Shown here piece by piece: positions 1 through 9,277 of a DNA stretch of 64,000 nucleotides. Below the pieces are notes generated by a model that saw only the letters and a list, made by a program, of their open reading frames with translations, did not search any database and was not told where the DNA came from. The stretch is from Candidatus Chromulinivorax destructor (GTDB lineage: Bacteria > Babelota > Babeliae > Babelales > Chromulinivoraceae): positions 851,278 to 915,277 of the forward strand of contig NZ_CP025544.1 in assembly GCF_003366055.1 (NCBI RefSeq). The letters are read 5' to 3'. How positions within the stretch are numbered: the stretch's first letter is position 1; each line of letters opens with the position of its first letter. The position numbers were made by a program, and so were the translations under genes.

Positions 1-678
1 AATCGAACATATATTTCAATGGCAGAAGGCTTTATGAGTAAAGTATACGGTTGGATGACTGCAGGACTTTGTTTAACTGCAGCAGCAGCGTATTCTTTAT
101 CGCCGTCAGTTAACCCAGGATTATTTCAGGCAGTAGCCCCGTATTTAATGGTATTTGCTCTTATTCAATTTGGTGTAGCAATGTATTTTAGTTTTGCATG
201 GAAAACATCAAATTTTATGACATTAGCAGGGTTATTTATTGTGTATTCATTGCTTACAGGTGTCATACTTGCACCATTAGCATATATCTATACTGGTGAA
301 TCATTATTCCAAGTATTTTTAATTGCAGCTGCTATGTTTGGAACAATGGCTGTGTATGGCAGTGTTACTAAATCTGATTTATCATCAATGGGTAATATCT
401 TGATGATGGCTTTAATCGGTTTAGTCATTGCAAATCTAGTTAATATGTTCTTGCAAAGTGCTCAATTTGATATTTTGATCGCATGTGTTGGGGTAGGTGC
501 ATTTGCAATGCTTACTGCATACGATGTACAAATGCTCAGAAAACTTGGTTATCAAGCTGTTGGAACGCAAGAAGAAGTAAATAAAATTGCTTTGGTAGGG
601 GCTTTAAGCTTGTACCTTAATGTTATTAATTTATTTATCTATTTGCTTAAATTGTTTGGTAAAAAAAGAAATAATTAA
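1..678 (+). CDS. Bax inhibitor-1/YccA family membrane protein (5' end outside window)
   Basis: Integral membrane protein of the Bax inhibitor-1 (BI-1/YccA/YbhL) family, a seven-helix family linked to membrane stress and, in some members, calcium leak. Seen: about seven hydrophobic segments; an N-terminal VYGWMTAGL block; the family signature MFGTMAVYGSVTKSDLSSMG around residue 110 of the visible part; and the C-terminal LTAYDVQML and ALSLYLNVINLF blocks, ending in a basic tail. The frame is open to the window edge. An ATG lies at 19, but family members normally carry a short N-terminal stretch before this point, so the true start is probably upstream. Family assignment is firm; the physiological role is not known from sequence. 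Confidence 0.88.
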   Translation, partial: NRTYISMAEGFMSKVYGWMTAGLCLTAAAAYSLSPSVNPGLFQAVAPYLMVFALIQFGVAMYFSFAWKTSNFMTLAGLFIVYSLLTGVILAPLAYIYTGESLFQVFLIAAAMFGTMAVYGSVTKSDLSSMGNILMMALIGLVIANLVNMFLQSAQFDILIACVGVGAFAMLTAYDVQMLRKLGYQAVGTQEEVNKIALVGALSLYLNVINLFIYLLKLFGKKRNN

Positions 679-698
679 GATTATAGTTTTTTGATAAG

Positions 699-735
699 AG
701 AAGAAGGCCTGGTTACAAAAACCAGGCCTTCTTCT
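699..735. terminator. Perfect 16-bp inverted repeat between convergent genes
   Basis: A 16-bp perfect stem (699-714 and 720-735) with a 5-nt loop lies between the convergent genes ending at 678 and 757. It is not followed by a good T-run on the plus strand. On the minus strand the trailing sequence is mixed A/T. A bidirectional transcript-end hairpin is the simplest reading. Confidence 0.6.
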
Positions 736-756
736 GTTTAATTCACAGAATCTAGG

Positions 757-1242
757 TTATCCTAAGTAGACAACTGTTGCAGCAATAGCCATAAGTCCTG
801 TTAATTCCATACCCATTTCAAGTATCCAATTTTTCCAACTGTGTCCACACCAAATAACTTCACCAACTGATGTTGGGATAATGAAGCCAGCCCATATAAA
901 CATAGCTGTTTGAAATGCATTCATAAAACTTTTTGAAGCATGCGCTTTGGTAATAAACATTGAAAAAAATTTAGCAATGGTTTGTTTGCCTGCAACGGTA
1001 ACAGGTGCTTGGTATTTTTCAAATACACAGATAGCAATACATGTTGCCATAGATAATGCTATTGAAGCTGCAAGTTGAGCTGCCATATTAATACGCATAT
1101 CATTGCTTAAATGAGCTTGCTTATCTTTATTTTTTTCTTTTTTCCAGTATTGTCCAAGAAACATATCTGAAGTAAAGACCCATCCTGTAAGAAAATGGGC
1201 AGCGCCTCCTGCTAAAACAAGAACAAGATGATTTTGTATCAT
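757..1242 (-). CDS. Small membrane protein, DUF1761-like
   Basis: 161-residue protein with about four hydrophobic helices: near residues 5-25, 52-75, 105-125 and 140-160. The pattern of helix 1 with a G-W motif, a central loop with charged residues, and C-terminal helices containing W-x-G-x-x-x-W-x-x-x-L resembles the DUF1761 family of uncharacterised membrane proteins; this is recalled from memory and tentative. A lone gene convergent with the Bax-inhibitor gene. The start at ATG 1242 is preceded on its own strand by AAAAAGGAAAG, a good ribosome-binding site. Function unknown. Confidence 0.65.
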   Translation of the reverse strand: MIQNHLVLVLAGGAAHFLTGWVFTSDMFLGQYWKKEKNKDKQAHLSNDMRINMAAQLAASIALSMATCIAICVFEKYQAPVTVAGKQTIAKFFSMFITKAHASKSFMNAFQTAMFIWAGFIIPTSVGEVIWCGHSWKNWILEMGMELTGLMAIAATVVYLG

Positions 1243-1390
1243 ACGACTTTCCTTTTTTGAAATAATACAATATATATTTTGAACACAAGTACATTGTATA
1301 GAGCATTGCTTTTTTTTGTCAATTCTCTAATATTTATAGTTTGCTCAGTATAAAAAAATATATAAAAACATTAGTAGTAAAGCGTATAGT

Positions 1391-2812
1391 ATGCACGAAG
1401 GTTTACAAGTTTCTATTGTTTGGATTCGTAAAGATTTTAGGTTGTCAGACAACCTTGCATTACACCATGCAGCAAAAGCAGGTATTGTTTTACCAGTTTT
1501 TATTTATAATGATACAGCTTCATTAAAAATGGGCTCAGTAAGTCAATGGTGGCTTCATCATTCATTAAAGGACTTACATAGTAGTTTAGAAAATAAATTA
1601 CAAGTCTATACGGGAAATCCTGAAGAAAAATTGTTTGAATTAGCTACAAAACATAATATTAAGCATGTATATTTTAATAGTTCTTATGAACCAGAGCAGC
1701 TTGCTCAAGATAAATTTATTCAAAAGTCTTTGCAGAATGCAGGGATTGTTTGTGAAATTTTTCATAGCCAGTTGTTATGGGATCCTGCAAAAATAGTAAC
1801 AGGATATGGTACTCCTTATAAAGTCTACACTCCATTTTACCAAAATGGTTGTTTGCATGCAGATGCACCACGATTTCCGATTGCAAAACCAGAAAAACTT
1901 GTATGCTACAACAACACGCAAAATTCAATTTCAATTGATGCATTAGGTTTGCTAGAAAATAACACCTGGAATGAAAAATTATCTACAATATGGACTGTCG
2001 GTGAAAAAGCAGCTCAAGATCGATTAAAGAGTTTCATTGCTCATGGGCTTGAAGGCTATAAAGAAAACAGAAACATTCCATCACTAGATGGAACATCTCG
2101 CTTGTCAGCATATTTGCACTTTGGTCAAATATCAGTCAATCAAGTATGGTATGCAGTTCATAAAGCATCTGCAAAAAATATACCGGTACAAGATTCAAGT
2201 TGTTATTTAAGTGAAATTGGGTGGCGTGAATTTTGTTATAATTTATTATTTAATTTTCCAGAATTACCTCATAAAAATTTTAATGCAAAATTTGATGCAT
2301 TTCCATGGGTGTATAACGAAGAATTTTTTACTGCATGGAAACAAGGAAATACAGGAATTCCAATTGTTGATGCAGGGATGAGAGAGCTTGCTCAGACTGG
2401 TTATATGCATAATCGAGTTCGTATGATTGTAGCATCTTTTTTAATCAAAAACTTAGGAATTGATTGGCGTTTGGGTAAAGATTGGTTTTGGGAATGTTTA
2501 GTTGATGCTGACCTTGCTAACAATAGTGCTAATTGGCAGTGGGTTGCAGGCTCTGGTGCAGACGCAGCACCATTTTTTAGAATATTTAATCCTGTATTGC
2601 AAGGTGAAAAATTTGATCCGCATGGATTGTATACACGTAAATATGTTCCAGAACTTGCATTAATGCCAGATAAATATTTATATAAACCTTGGATGGCTCC
2701 TGCAAATATATTAAAACAAGCATGTGTTTCGCTTGGAAAAAATTATCCTGCACCAATAGTTGAGCTTGATGTATCAAGAAACAAGGCACTTGCAGCTTAT
2801 AAAAGTTTATAA
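1391..2812 (+). CDS. phrB: Deoxyribodipyrimidine photolyase (cryptochrome/photolyase family)
   Basis: Light-dependent repair of cyclobutane pyrimidine dimers using FAD. Seen: the N-terminal antenna (Rossmann) domain opening with VSIVWIRKDFRLSDN; the FAD-binding C-terminal half with GTSRLSAYLHFGQIS, SEIGWREFCYNLL and the diagnostic block WQWVAGSGADAAPFFRIFNP. Length 473 matches class I bacterial photolyases (about 450-480). The ATG at 1391 puts the first conserved strand about nine residues in, as is usual. It is a single gene, followed by a hairpin at 2832. The family assignment is very secure; repair versus signalling cannot be told apart from sequence alone, but the bacterial context favours repair. 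Confidence 0.95.
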   Translation: MHEGLQVSIVWIRKDFRLSDNLALHHAAKAGIVLPVFIYNDTASLKMGSVSQWWLHHSLKDLHSSLENKLQVYTGNPEEKLFELATKHNIKHVYFNSSYEPEQLAQDKFIQKSLQNAGIVCEIFHSQLLWDPAKIVTGYGTPYKVYTPFYQNGCLHADAPRFPIAKPEKLVCYNNTQNSISIDALGLLENNTWNEKLSTIWTVGEKAAQDRLKSFIAHGLEGYKENRNIPSLDGTSRLSAYLHFGQISVNQVWYAVHKASAKNIPVQDSSCYLSEIGWREFCYNLLFNFPELPHKNFNAKFDAFPWVYNEEFFTAWKQGNTGIPIVDAGMRELAQTGYMHNRVRMIVASFLIKNLGIDWRLGKDWFWECLVDADLANNSANWQWVAGSGADAAPFFRIFNPVLQGEKFDPHGLYTRKYVPELALMPDKYLYKPWMAPANILKQACVSLGKNYPAPIVELDVSRNKALAAYKSL

Positions 2813-2831
2813 AAATTGTTCATTATTATAG

Positions 2832-2872
2832 TAGAAAGGTGGTTGTAATATCAATATTACAGCCACCTTTCT
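2832..2872 (+). terminator. Long hairpin after photolyase gene
   Basis: An approximately 19-bp stem (2832-2850 with 2854-2872, one G-T wobble) just downstream of the photolyase stop. Little T-tract follows, as with the other long palindromes in this window, but position and stability support transcript termination. Confidence 0.55.
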
Positions 2873-2914
2873 ATGGTTTATTACTATATAATTTTTTTAT
2901 CATGAGTAATCAAG

Positions 2915-2977
2915 TATAATAAGTTACTACATAAGCTAAAAACTTGTAAAATAATACACTGCTTTTTAAAAAGCAGT
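2915..2977 (+). promoter_or_regulatory. Candidate promoter and leader palindrome upstream of dabB
   Basis: A consensus TATAAT lies at 2915-2920, with no good -35 hexamer at the expected distance. A perfect 20-bp palindrome (2958-2977, ACTGC...GCAGT) follows in the leader, about 30 bp before the start codon of the dabB gene. The gene itself has a ribosome-binding site GAGGG about 9 bp before the ATG at 3010. The palindrome could be an operator or a leader hairpin. Confidence 0.35.
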
Positions 2978-3009
2978 TGTTTTCGTCTTTAAATTAATGA
3001 GGGTTTTTA

Positions 3010-4389
3010 ATGTCATTTAACAATTTTATAGATATGTTCTATGTCGATATACTTTCTATCATTATGATATGTTTGGTTAGTTTTGTTGGCAGTATCGTAT
3101 ATTTTTTTTCAAGAAATTATATGAAGGGGGATGCTTTTTATATAAATTTTTCTTATAACATTTTTATGCTATTGTTCTCTGTGATGCTTATGACAATAAC
3201 AGATAATTTAGTACTATTTTTAGTTGAATGGTCTTTTTGTAATTGGATATTAACAAGATTAATCACTCATAAATCAACATGGAAAGCTGCAAAAGCTTCT
3301 GGTCAAAAAGCATTTGAAAATTTTGCATTAGGATTAATTTTTATTTTTATAGCTTTTATTCTTTTGAATCAAGTAACAGGTAGTTATTCAATTCAGTATA
3401 TTGTAAAAAATCCAACAGATTCGTGGTGTTCTTTTATTGCATTACTTATGTTGTTAATTGGTGCATCTACTCAATCTGCTTTGTGGCCTTTTCATAGATG
3501 GCTTATCAGCTCATTAAATTCTCCAACACCAGTATCAGCAATCATGCATGCAGGGATTGTTAATGCAGGAGGTTTTTTATTAGTTAGATTTGCACCGCTT
3601 TACTTTTATACCCCAAAAATATTACCAATTATTTTTAGTATTGGATTATTGAGTGCTTTGTTAGGGTCTTTATGGAAATTAATGCAGCATGACGTAAAAC
3701 GCATGCTTGCTTGCTCGACAATAGCCCAGATGGGTTGTATGTTTATGCAGTTTGGGTTAGGTCTTTTTGCAGCAGGAGTAGCTCATATTTGTTGGCATGG
3801 AATGTTTAAAGCATACCAGTTTCTTGCTTGCGGCAGCGCTGCTCAACAAAAAAAAGTTGATTCAAGTTGTTCACCTCATGTCATTTCATATTATATTTCG
3901 TTTTTGTGTGGTTTTTTAGGGAGCTATATATTCTTAATTATTCATTCTCAAAACGCATTCATTTATGATTCTTCATTAATTGTTGTAGCGATTGTTTTTA
4001 TTGCATGTGCTCAATTATCATTAACACTTTTAGGTAATAATCCATTGGTAAAACTACCTAAAACTATTGTTGTTACCGGAGCAGTTGCCACACTTTATGC
4101 TGCAAATATTTATTTTTTTGATCTGCTTTTAGCTCCATTAAATCTTAATCAGCCACAACCTCTTACGATACTTCACATCGTAGGCATGATAATGCTGATA
4201 GTTGGATGGTTAGTTATTGCATGTATAAAACATATTGATTATGCAACTCAATTGCCAAATTGGTTATTGCGTTTGTATGTTAAAGCGCTGAATAGTAGTC
4301 AACCATATCCTTTAACGATTACAACGTATCGAAATGGATACGATTATCTATTGCAAGATAATAGCACGAAGAACAAGAACCAATATTAA
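3010..4389 (+). CDS. dabB: DabB-type proton-conducting subunit of inorganic carbon transporter (NuoL-like)
   Basis: Membrane subunit related to the antiporter-like subunits of respiratory complex I (NuoL/MrpA). In the DAB system it pairs with DabA, and the two are thought to couple cation flow to hydration of CO2, giving energy-dependent bicarbonate accumulation. Seen: about 12 hydrophobic helices, a conserved STQSALWPFHRWL block near residue 160, SPTPVSAIMHAG next to it (the proton-channel signature), and a lysine-containing KLMQHDVKRMLACSTIAQMG block. Length 459 fits DabB and is shorter than NuoL. It lies 20 bp before dabA, with no other complex I genes nearby, which favours DabB over a respiratory role. 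Confidence 0.88.
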   Translation: MSFNNFIDMFYVDILSIIMICLVSFVGSIVYFFSRNYMKGDAFYINFSYNIFMLLFSVMLMTITDNLVLFLVEWSFCNWILTRLITHKSTWKAAKASGQKAFENFALGLIFIFIAFILLNQVTGSYSIQYIVKNPTDSWCSFIALLMLLIGASTQSALWPFHRWLISSLNSPTPVSAIMHAGIVNAGGFLLVRFAPLYFYTPKILPIIFSIGLLSALLGSLWKLMQHDVKRMLACSTIAQMGCMFMQFGLGLFAAGVAHICWHGMFKAYQFLACGSAAQQKKVDSSCSPHVISYYISFLCGFLGSYIFLIIHSQNAFIYDSSLIVVAIVFIACAQLSLTLLGNNPLVKLPKTIVVTGAVATLYAANIYFFDLLLAPLNLNQPQPLTILHIVGMIMLIVGWLVIACIKHIDYATQLPNWLLRLYVKALNSSQPYPLTITTYRNGYDYLLQDNSTKNKNQY

Positions 4390-4409
4390 AAAAAAGTGAT
4401 AATAGAGTG

Positions 4410-6623
4410 ATGAATTTAGATACGAAGCACAACAATCAATCATGTCCTGATATTGCCATTTTTATCAAAGAAAGTTGGCAAAAAATCACACCTTTTTGGC
4501 CTTTAAAGAATCTTGTAGGGGTCAATCCGCTTCATGGTTTTCAAGATATGGACTTTGAGCAGGCAATATTGCAAGGAGCTGCTTTTTTTCAGCAAAAAGA
4601 ATTTCCGCAGCCAATGGAGCAAGTTAATAGACAGACTATTAAATGGTTACAGGCTTTTTTTGATGAAGGGCAAGCTACTTTGGCAATGCCTATAAAATCA
4701 CATGGTTTTTACCAAGCTTTAAAAAAACTTATGTATTTTGATGATCAGATACATAATTTTGACGCTGATAATCAGCAATGGTTATCAAATTTACCCGAAA
4801 CGTCTGAAAGTGCTATAGAAGCATGTTTTGCAAGATTAAATATATCAAAAGAACATCAGCTTTTATTTATGACTTTGATGCTTACAACATTATCAGGCTG
4901 GGCATCATACGTTAAATATTATGCTGATTGGTCAGAGCAAAAAACATTAGATTCATGTGCTACCTTAAAAACAGATTATCTTGCAGTAAGAATGATTATA
5001 ACAACATTATTATGGCAAGATAGCATTGAACTTATTGCATGGCACAATAGATCAAAAGAGTTTGAGCTGAAAAAAAATAGTCCTATGAAACAGTTGCAAA
5101 AAGCTGAAAAAGAGTATCTTTTGCCATTGTTACATGCTTTAAAATCAGAACCCATAGATTTGCCTGAAAACGTTGATGCGCAATTTATTTTTTGTATTGA
5201 TGTGCGATCAGAGGGGTTAAGAAAAGCGTTACAGCGTTTTGGAAAGTATGAGTCATTTGGATGTGCAGGTTTTTTTGGTCTTCCAATTTTTATAAAAAAC
5301 AGCACAACTGAAGAATTATATGCATCATGTCCTGTTTTGTTGCATCCAAAACACACGGTTAATCAGGTATCTTGTTCTTTGTATCATCATAAAGGGCATA
5401 AGCGATTACGTACATTACGCGCATTGTATCAATCATTAAAATATAATTTTGTAACGTCATTTGCTTTAGTTGAATTACTTGGATTTACAACAGGCTTTTG
5501 GATGGCTTTAAAAACATTTACTCCTCGTATAGCTCATACATTAAGTCGTTTTGCATATACAGTTCTACGCTCTGAGTCATCAACAAAACCTTGCTTGCAA
5601 GATATTTCGTTTCAAGATCAATGTATGTATGCAAAATCTGTTTTACAAGCAATAGGCCTTACTAAAAATTTTGCTCCAATTATTATATTTTGTGGCCATG
5701 CAAGTACAACGCAAAATAATGCGTATGCTACATTTTTAAATTGTGGTGCATGCGCAGGTCGTTATGGTGGAAGCAATGCTAAAACTATTGTTACAATATT
5801 AAATTCAAAAAAGGTGCGCAACTATCTAAGTCAGATAGGAATTGTTATTCCAAGTGGTACATGTTTTATTGCTGCTCAGCATAATACAACAACAGATCAT
5901 GTTGAAATATATGAAGATGATATTTTTGATGATAGCGTCATGCAGAGAATAACTAATATAAAAAATGATCTTAAACAAGCTCAAAAAATAAATTGTCAGC
6001 AACGATGTAAAAAAATGGGAATCAATTTAGATGTTAAAGATAGTATCAAGCAGACTCAATTAATGAGCCTTGATTGGGCTCAAGTTCGACCAGAGTGGGG
6101 TTTAGCTAAAAATGCATCGTTTATAATTGCACCAAGTAAAATAACTGAAAAAATAGATTGTGATGGTCGTGCATTTCTTCATTCCTATGACTACACACAA
6201 GATTTTGATGGAGCAATATTAACGATTATTTTAACTGGTCCTATGGTTGTTGGGCAGTGGATTAATGCTCAATATTTTTTTTCTACCTTAGACAATGTAG
6301 CATATGGATCTGGAAGTAAAATTACAACAAATATTACTGGTAAAATTGGGATTATGCAGGGGAATGCAAGTGATTTGATGCATGGATTACCACTGCAATC
6401 AGTTTATGCAGCCGATAATCAACCCTATCATGAACCTTTAAGACTTATGACTATTGTGTATGCACCATGGAATTTTATAGATAAAATTATTCAAAATCAA
6501 CCTGATTTACAGATACTTTTTCGTAATAGTTGGGTATTGCTTGTATCTATTGATCCTGATACAAATGATCAATATTTTTTGCATAAAGATTTAGTATGGA
6601 GAAAGGATTTTTTTTATGAATAA
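4410..6623 (+). CDS. dabA: DabA: zinc-dependent inorganic carbon transporter subunit (DUF2309)
   Basis: Carbonic-anhydrase-like soluble subunit of the DAB bicarbonate accumulation complex. Seen: the beta-carbonic-anhydrase-like zinc ligands are all present: Cys262 and Asp264 in FCIDVRSE, His430 in CGHAS, and Cys445 in NCGAC; the 15-residue His-to-Cys spacing matches that of characterised DabA. The early VGVNPLHGF motif and the late YGSGSKITTNI and LMHGLPLQSV blocks are also family features. At 737 residues it is at the short end of the family. The start could also be GTG 4407, one codon upstream. The gene overlaps the next one by 8 bp, so the three genes from 3010 probably form one transcript. 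Confidence 0.92.
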   Translation: MNLDTKHNNQSCPDIAIFIKESWQKITPFWPLKNLVGVNPLHGFQDMDFEQAILQGAAFFQQKEFPQPMEQVNRQTIKWLQAFFDEGQATLAMPIKSHGFYQALKKLMYFDDQIHNFDADNQQWLSNLPETSESAIEACFARLNISKEHQLLFMTLMLTTLSGWASYVKYYADWSEQKTLDSCATLKTDYLAVRMIITTLLWQDSIELIAWHNRSKEFELKKNSPMKQLQKAEKEYLLPLLHALKSEPIDLPENVDAQFIFCIDVRSEGLRKALQRFGKYESFGCAGFFGLPIFIKNSTTEELYASCPVLLHPKHTVNQVSCSLYHHKGHKRLRTLRALYQSLKYNFVTSFALVELLGFTTGFWMALKTFTPRIAHTLSRFAYTVLRSESSTKPCLQDISFQDQCMYAKSVLQAIGLTKNFAPIIIFCGHASTTQNNAYATFLNCGACAGRYGGSNAKTIVTILNSKKVRNYLSQIGIVIPSGTCFIAAQHNTTTDHVEIYEDDIFDDSVMQRITNIKNDLKQAQKINCQQRCKKMGINLDVKDSIKQTQLMSLDWAQVRPEWGLAKNASFIIAPSKITEKIDCDGRAFLHSYDYTQDFDGAILTIILTGPMVVGQWINAQYFFSTLDNVAYGSGSKITTNITGKIGIMQGNASDLMHGLPLQSVYAADNQPYHEPLRLMTIVYAPWNFIDKIIQNQPDLQILFRNSWVLLVSIDPDTNDQYFLHKDLVWRKDFFYE

Positions 6624-7473
6624 AAAATCACCGTATGCTCAAAGTTCTATTGTTTTAACAACTAAGCATGAAAAATCAAGAGCTATAGCACCATCTTTTT
6701 TAAATATTTTATCGGCACAAGTTGTTGAATGTTCTTTAGATACGGATCAATTAGGGACTTTCTCTGGTGAAATTGAACGAAAAGGTTCAGCTTTAGATTG
6801 TGCAAAAATCAAATGTGAATTAGGTTTAAATCTTACTGGTTCTTTGTATGGATTATCAAGTGAAGGCAGCTTTGGGCCTCATCCTTATATTCCATTTATA
6901 CCTTGTAATCATGAAATTTTATATTTTATAGATCGTCAAAGAGGTTTTGATATACATCTTTCACTGATAAGTGAAAAAACAAATTATACTATGCAATCAT
7001 TAGATTCAATAAAAAGTTTAGATGCATTTTGCAAAAGAGCTCTTTTTCCTTCCCATGCGTTAATCGTTAGTCCTGACATGAGTGATAACAATGATTACTT
7101 GGTTAAAGGTATTACGACAAAAGATGATTTGTATACAGCTTTTGATAATGCAATGAAACATTCTCAAAATGGAAAAGTTTTAGTTCAAACAGATATGCGT
7201 GCACATATGAATCCTTCGCGGATGATGGTTATTCAAGAACTTGCTGAGCAATTATCTCAAAGGTTATTATCTGTATGTATAAAATGCAACTGCCCAGGAT
7301 GGGGTAAAGTTGATGTAGAAAGAGGGTTAGAGTGTAGCTGGTGTGGACTTGAAACAGACTTGATTAAAAGTGAAATATACGGCTGCCCACAATGTGATTA
7401 TCAAGAAAAAGTTATTCCTTTTCATAAATTACGTAAAGCTGATCCTGGAAATTGTTCGTATTGTAATCCTTAA
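6616..7473 (+). CDS. DUF6671-like protein with C-terminal zinc ribbons, linked to dabA
   Basis: 285-residue soluble protein. Seen: an N-terminal domain with TKHEKSRAIAPSF, DTDQLGTFSGEIER and the striking GLSSEGSFGPHPYIPFIP motif near residue 80; then a C-terminal tail with four CxxC-type knuckles (CIKCNCPGWG, CSWCG, CPQCD, CSYC) that should bind two zinc ions. From memory this matches DUF6671, an uncharacterised family. The start ATG at 6616 has an AAAGGA ribosome-binding site inside the end of dabA, so translation is probably coupled. The context suggests a role tied to inorganic carbon uptake, but that is inference only. Confidence 0.75.
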   Translation: MNKKSPYAQSSIVLTTKHEKSRAIAPSFLNILSAQVVECSLDTDQLGTFSGEIERKGSALDCAKIKCELGLNLTGSLYGLSSEGSFGPHPYIPFIPCNHEILYFIDRQRGFDIHLSLISEKTNYTMQSLDSIKSLDAFCKRALFPSHALIVSPDMSDNNDYLVKGITTKDDLYTAFDNAMKHSQNGKVLVQTDMRAHMNPSRMMVIQELAEQLSQRLLSVCIKCNCPGWGKVDVERGLECSWCGLETDLIKSEIYGCPQCDYQEKVIPFHKLRKADPGNCSYCNP

Positions 7474-7496
7474 TTAAAAATGAATAAAAATTAAAC

Positions 7497-8501
7497 ATGA
7501 ATAAAAAAATTAAAATTTTAGATGCAGTAAAAGAAAAAGATATCCTACAAGCTGTAAAAATAATTCAAGAAGGTAACTTAGTAGCTGTTCCAACTGAAAC
7601 TGTTTATGGGCTTGCAGCTGATGCAAGAAATGTTGATGCAGTTAAGAAAATTTTTACTGTTAAAAATCGCCCATCAAATCATCCATTAATTGTTCATATT
7701 AGTTCATTAGATAAATTATCACAATGGGCTACAGATATACCACCTATTGTAGAAGTTTTGGCAAAAAACTTTTGGCCAGGTCCACTGACCTTATTACTTA
7801 AAAAAAATGATAAAGTTGATGATATTATCACCGGTGGATTGTCAACGATTGCAGTCAGAATTCCAAATAATAAGCCACTTTTGCAAGTGTTGAATTTATT
7901 AGACACAGGTTTAGCAGCACCTTCTGCAAATCCTCATAAGCGAATTAGTCCAACAACACCAGAGCACGTAATAGCAGGTTTGTCAGGAAAAATAGATGCT
8001 GTTCTTGATGATGGGCCATGTAATATTGGTCTTGAGTCAACAATTTTAGATTTAACTCATCATAACATAAGAATTTTGCGACATGGGCCAATAACAAAAA
8101 AAATGATCGAAACAGTCATTGGTTTTGCAATTGAATCCCCTTTAATACATGAAGAGTCTGTATCAGGTAACATGAAAACTCATTATCAACCGTATACAAA
8201 AACATCTCTTATGAGTTTATCTGAGATAGAAACGCAAATTTCTTTACTTGGTAATGGAGAAAAAAAGATTGGGATTATTCATTATTCAGATTTGAAAATT
8301 GCCTGTGAAGATATAAAAACAATACAATTATCAAACAACAAAGAACAATACAGTAAGTTTTTATATCATGCTTTACATGAACTTGATAAAATTAATGCAA
8401 GCCAAATCTTAGTTGAAACACCTCCGCATAATGATTCTTGGAGCGATGTTTTTGATAGGTTGTTAAAAGCTTGTGCTGTTGATGATAGCAGTAGTCGTTA
8501 A
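7497..8501 (+). CDS. tsaC: Threonylcarbamoyl-AMP synthase, Sua5 type
   Basis: Makes threonylcarbamoyl-AMP from threonine, bicarbonate and ATP, the first step of the universal t6A37 modification of ANN-decoding tRNAs. Seen: a YrdC domain (about residues 10-200) with PTETVYGLAADARN, the KNRPSNHPLIVHI block and the SANPHKRISPT motif; then the linker HYQPYTK; then a C-terminal Sua5 domain (about 245-334). The two-domain length of 334 identifies the Sua5 form rather than the short TsaC form. It starts 23 bp after the DUF6671 gene and may be co-transcribed with it; bicarbonate is a substrate of this enzyme, a possible but unproved functional link to DabAB. Confidence 0.92.
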   Translation: MNKKIKILDAVKEKDILQAVKIIQEGNLVAVPTETVYGLAADARNVDAVKKIFTVKNRPSNHPLIVHISSLDKLSQWATDIPPIVEVLAKNFWPGPLTLLLKKNDKVDDIITGGLSTIAVRIPNNKPLLQVLNLLDTGLAAPSANPHKRISPTTPEHVIAGLSGKIDAVLDDGPCNIGLESTILDLTHHNIRILRHGPITKKMIETVIGFAIESPLIHEESVSGNMKTHYQPYTKTSLMSLSEIETQISLLGNGEKKIGIIHYSDLKIACEDIKTIQLSNNKEQYSKFLYHALHELDKINASQILVETPPHNDSWSDVFDRLLKACAVDDSSSR

Positions 8502-8560
8502 TGTATAAAATGTACGATTGCTTGATTTTTCCTTGTCATGATAGCTAGCTAGGCGAGCAG

Positions 8561-9076
8561 TTAGATGAAAAAATTTGAGCTATTATTTTTCTCTAAGTTC
8601 AAAAATATTTCTTTAAGGTCAAGGCCAGCAGTGTAGCCACCAAGCTTGCCATTTGAATTGATAATTCTATGGCATGGAATTATGATGAGAATAGGATTTT
8701 TGCCATTTGCGTTTGCAACTGCACGGTGTCCTTGTGGGGATCCAACAATAGCAGCTTGCTTGGCGTAGCTTGTTGTTTTTCCGTAAGGAATTGTTTGCAA
8801 AGCTTTCCAGCTTTTTTGTTGAAAATTTGTACCTGCAGGGTTAACAGGAATAGTAAATTCTTTACGTGATCCTGCAAGGTATGCCGTTATTTCCTGTTCA
8901 ACTTTTTCTAAAAGAGCATTTGTTCCAATTATAATTGACTTGCGAGTTGTATTTTCTAATCGATCGACTTCTCGATCAAGGTGTTTATCGTTACTAAATT
9001 TTAAAATATATAAAAAATTTTCATCGCCAATTGCAATAAGCTTACCATGCTCTGTTATAATGTTTTTTTGGATCAT
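8561..9076 (-). CDS. ogt: Methylated-DNA-[protein]-cysteine S-methyltransferase
   Basis: Suicide repair enzyme that removes methyl groups from O6-methylguanine. Seen: the active-site motif IIIPCHRII with acceptor Cys135; the helix-turn-helix region with FQQKSWKALQTIPYGKTTSYAKQA; and the RAVANANGKNP block with the Arg finger. I chose ATG 9076, giving 171 residues, the usual family length; the same frame is open to a TTG at 9157 that would add 27 residues of no recognisable homology. Neither site has a convincing ribosome-binding site. It lies convergent with the Sua5 gene and stands alone. Confidence 0.9.
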   Translation of the reverse strand: MIQKNIITEHGKLIAIGDENFLYILKFSNDKHLDREVDRLENTTRKSIIIGTNALLEKVEQEITAYLAGSRKEFTIPVNPAGTNFQQKSWKALQTIPYGKTTSYAKQAAIVGSPQGHRAVANANGKNPILIIIPCHRIINSNGKLGGYTAGLDLKEIFLNLEKNNSSNFFI

Positions 9077-9277
9077 GATTAATTTTTTTTCGTGATATAC
9101 ATCTTTGTAGTAAGTTGATTGATTTTTTAAAGATATGATGTTTTGAATAAAATGCAATAACTTTTCAGATAAAACTATTTACTGTTTTATTGATTTCATA
9201 TTGAAATATATCTTATGATTGAACTGTAATTAAAATGTTTATATTTGTATTCTATTGTTTTTATTATTGGAATCACT

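Noticed and set aside
3010-4389. Reading the gene as a complex I NuoL/NuoM subunit
   Set aside because: No other nuo genes are adjacent and dabA follows directly.
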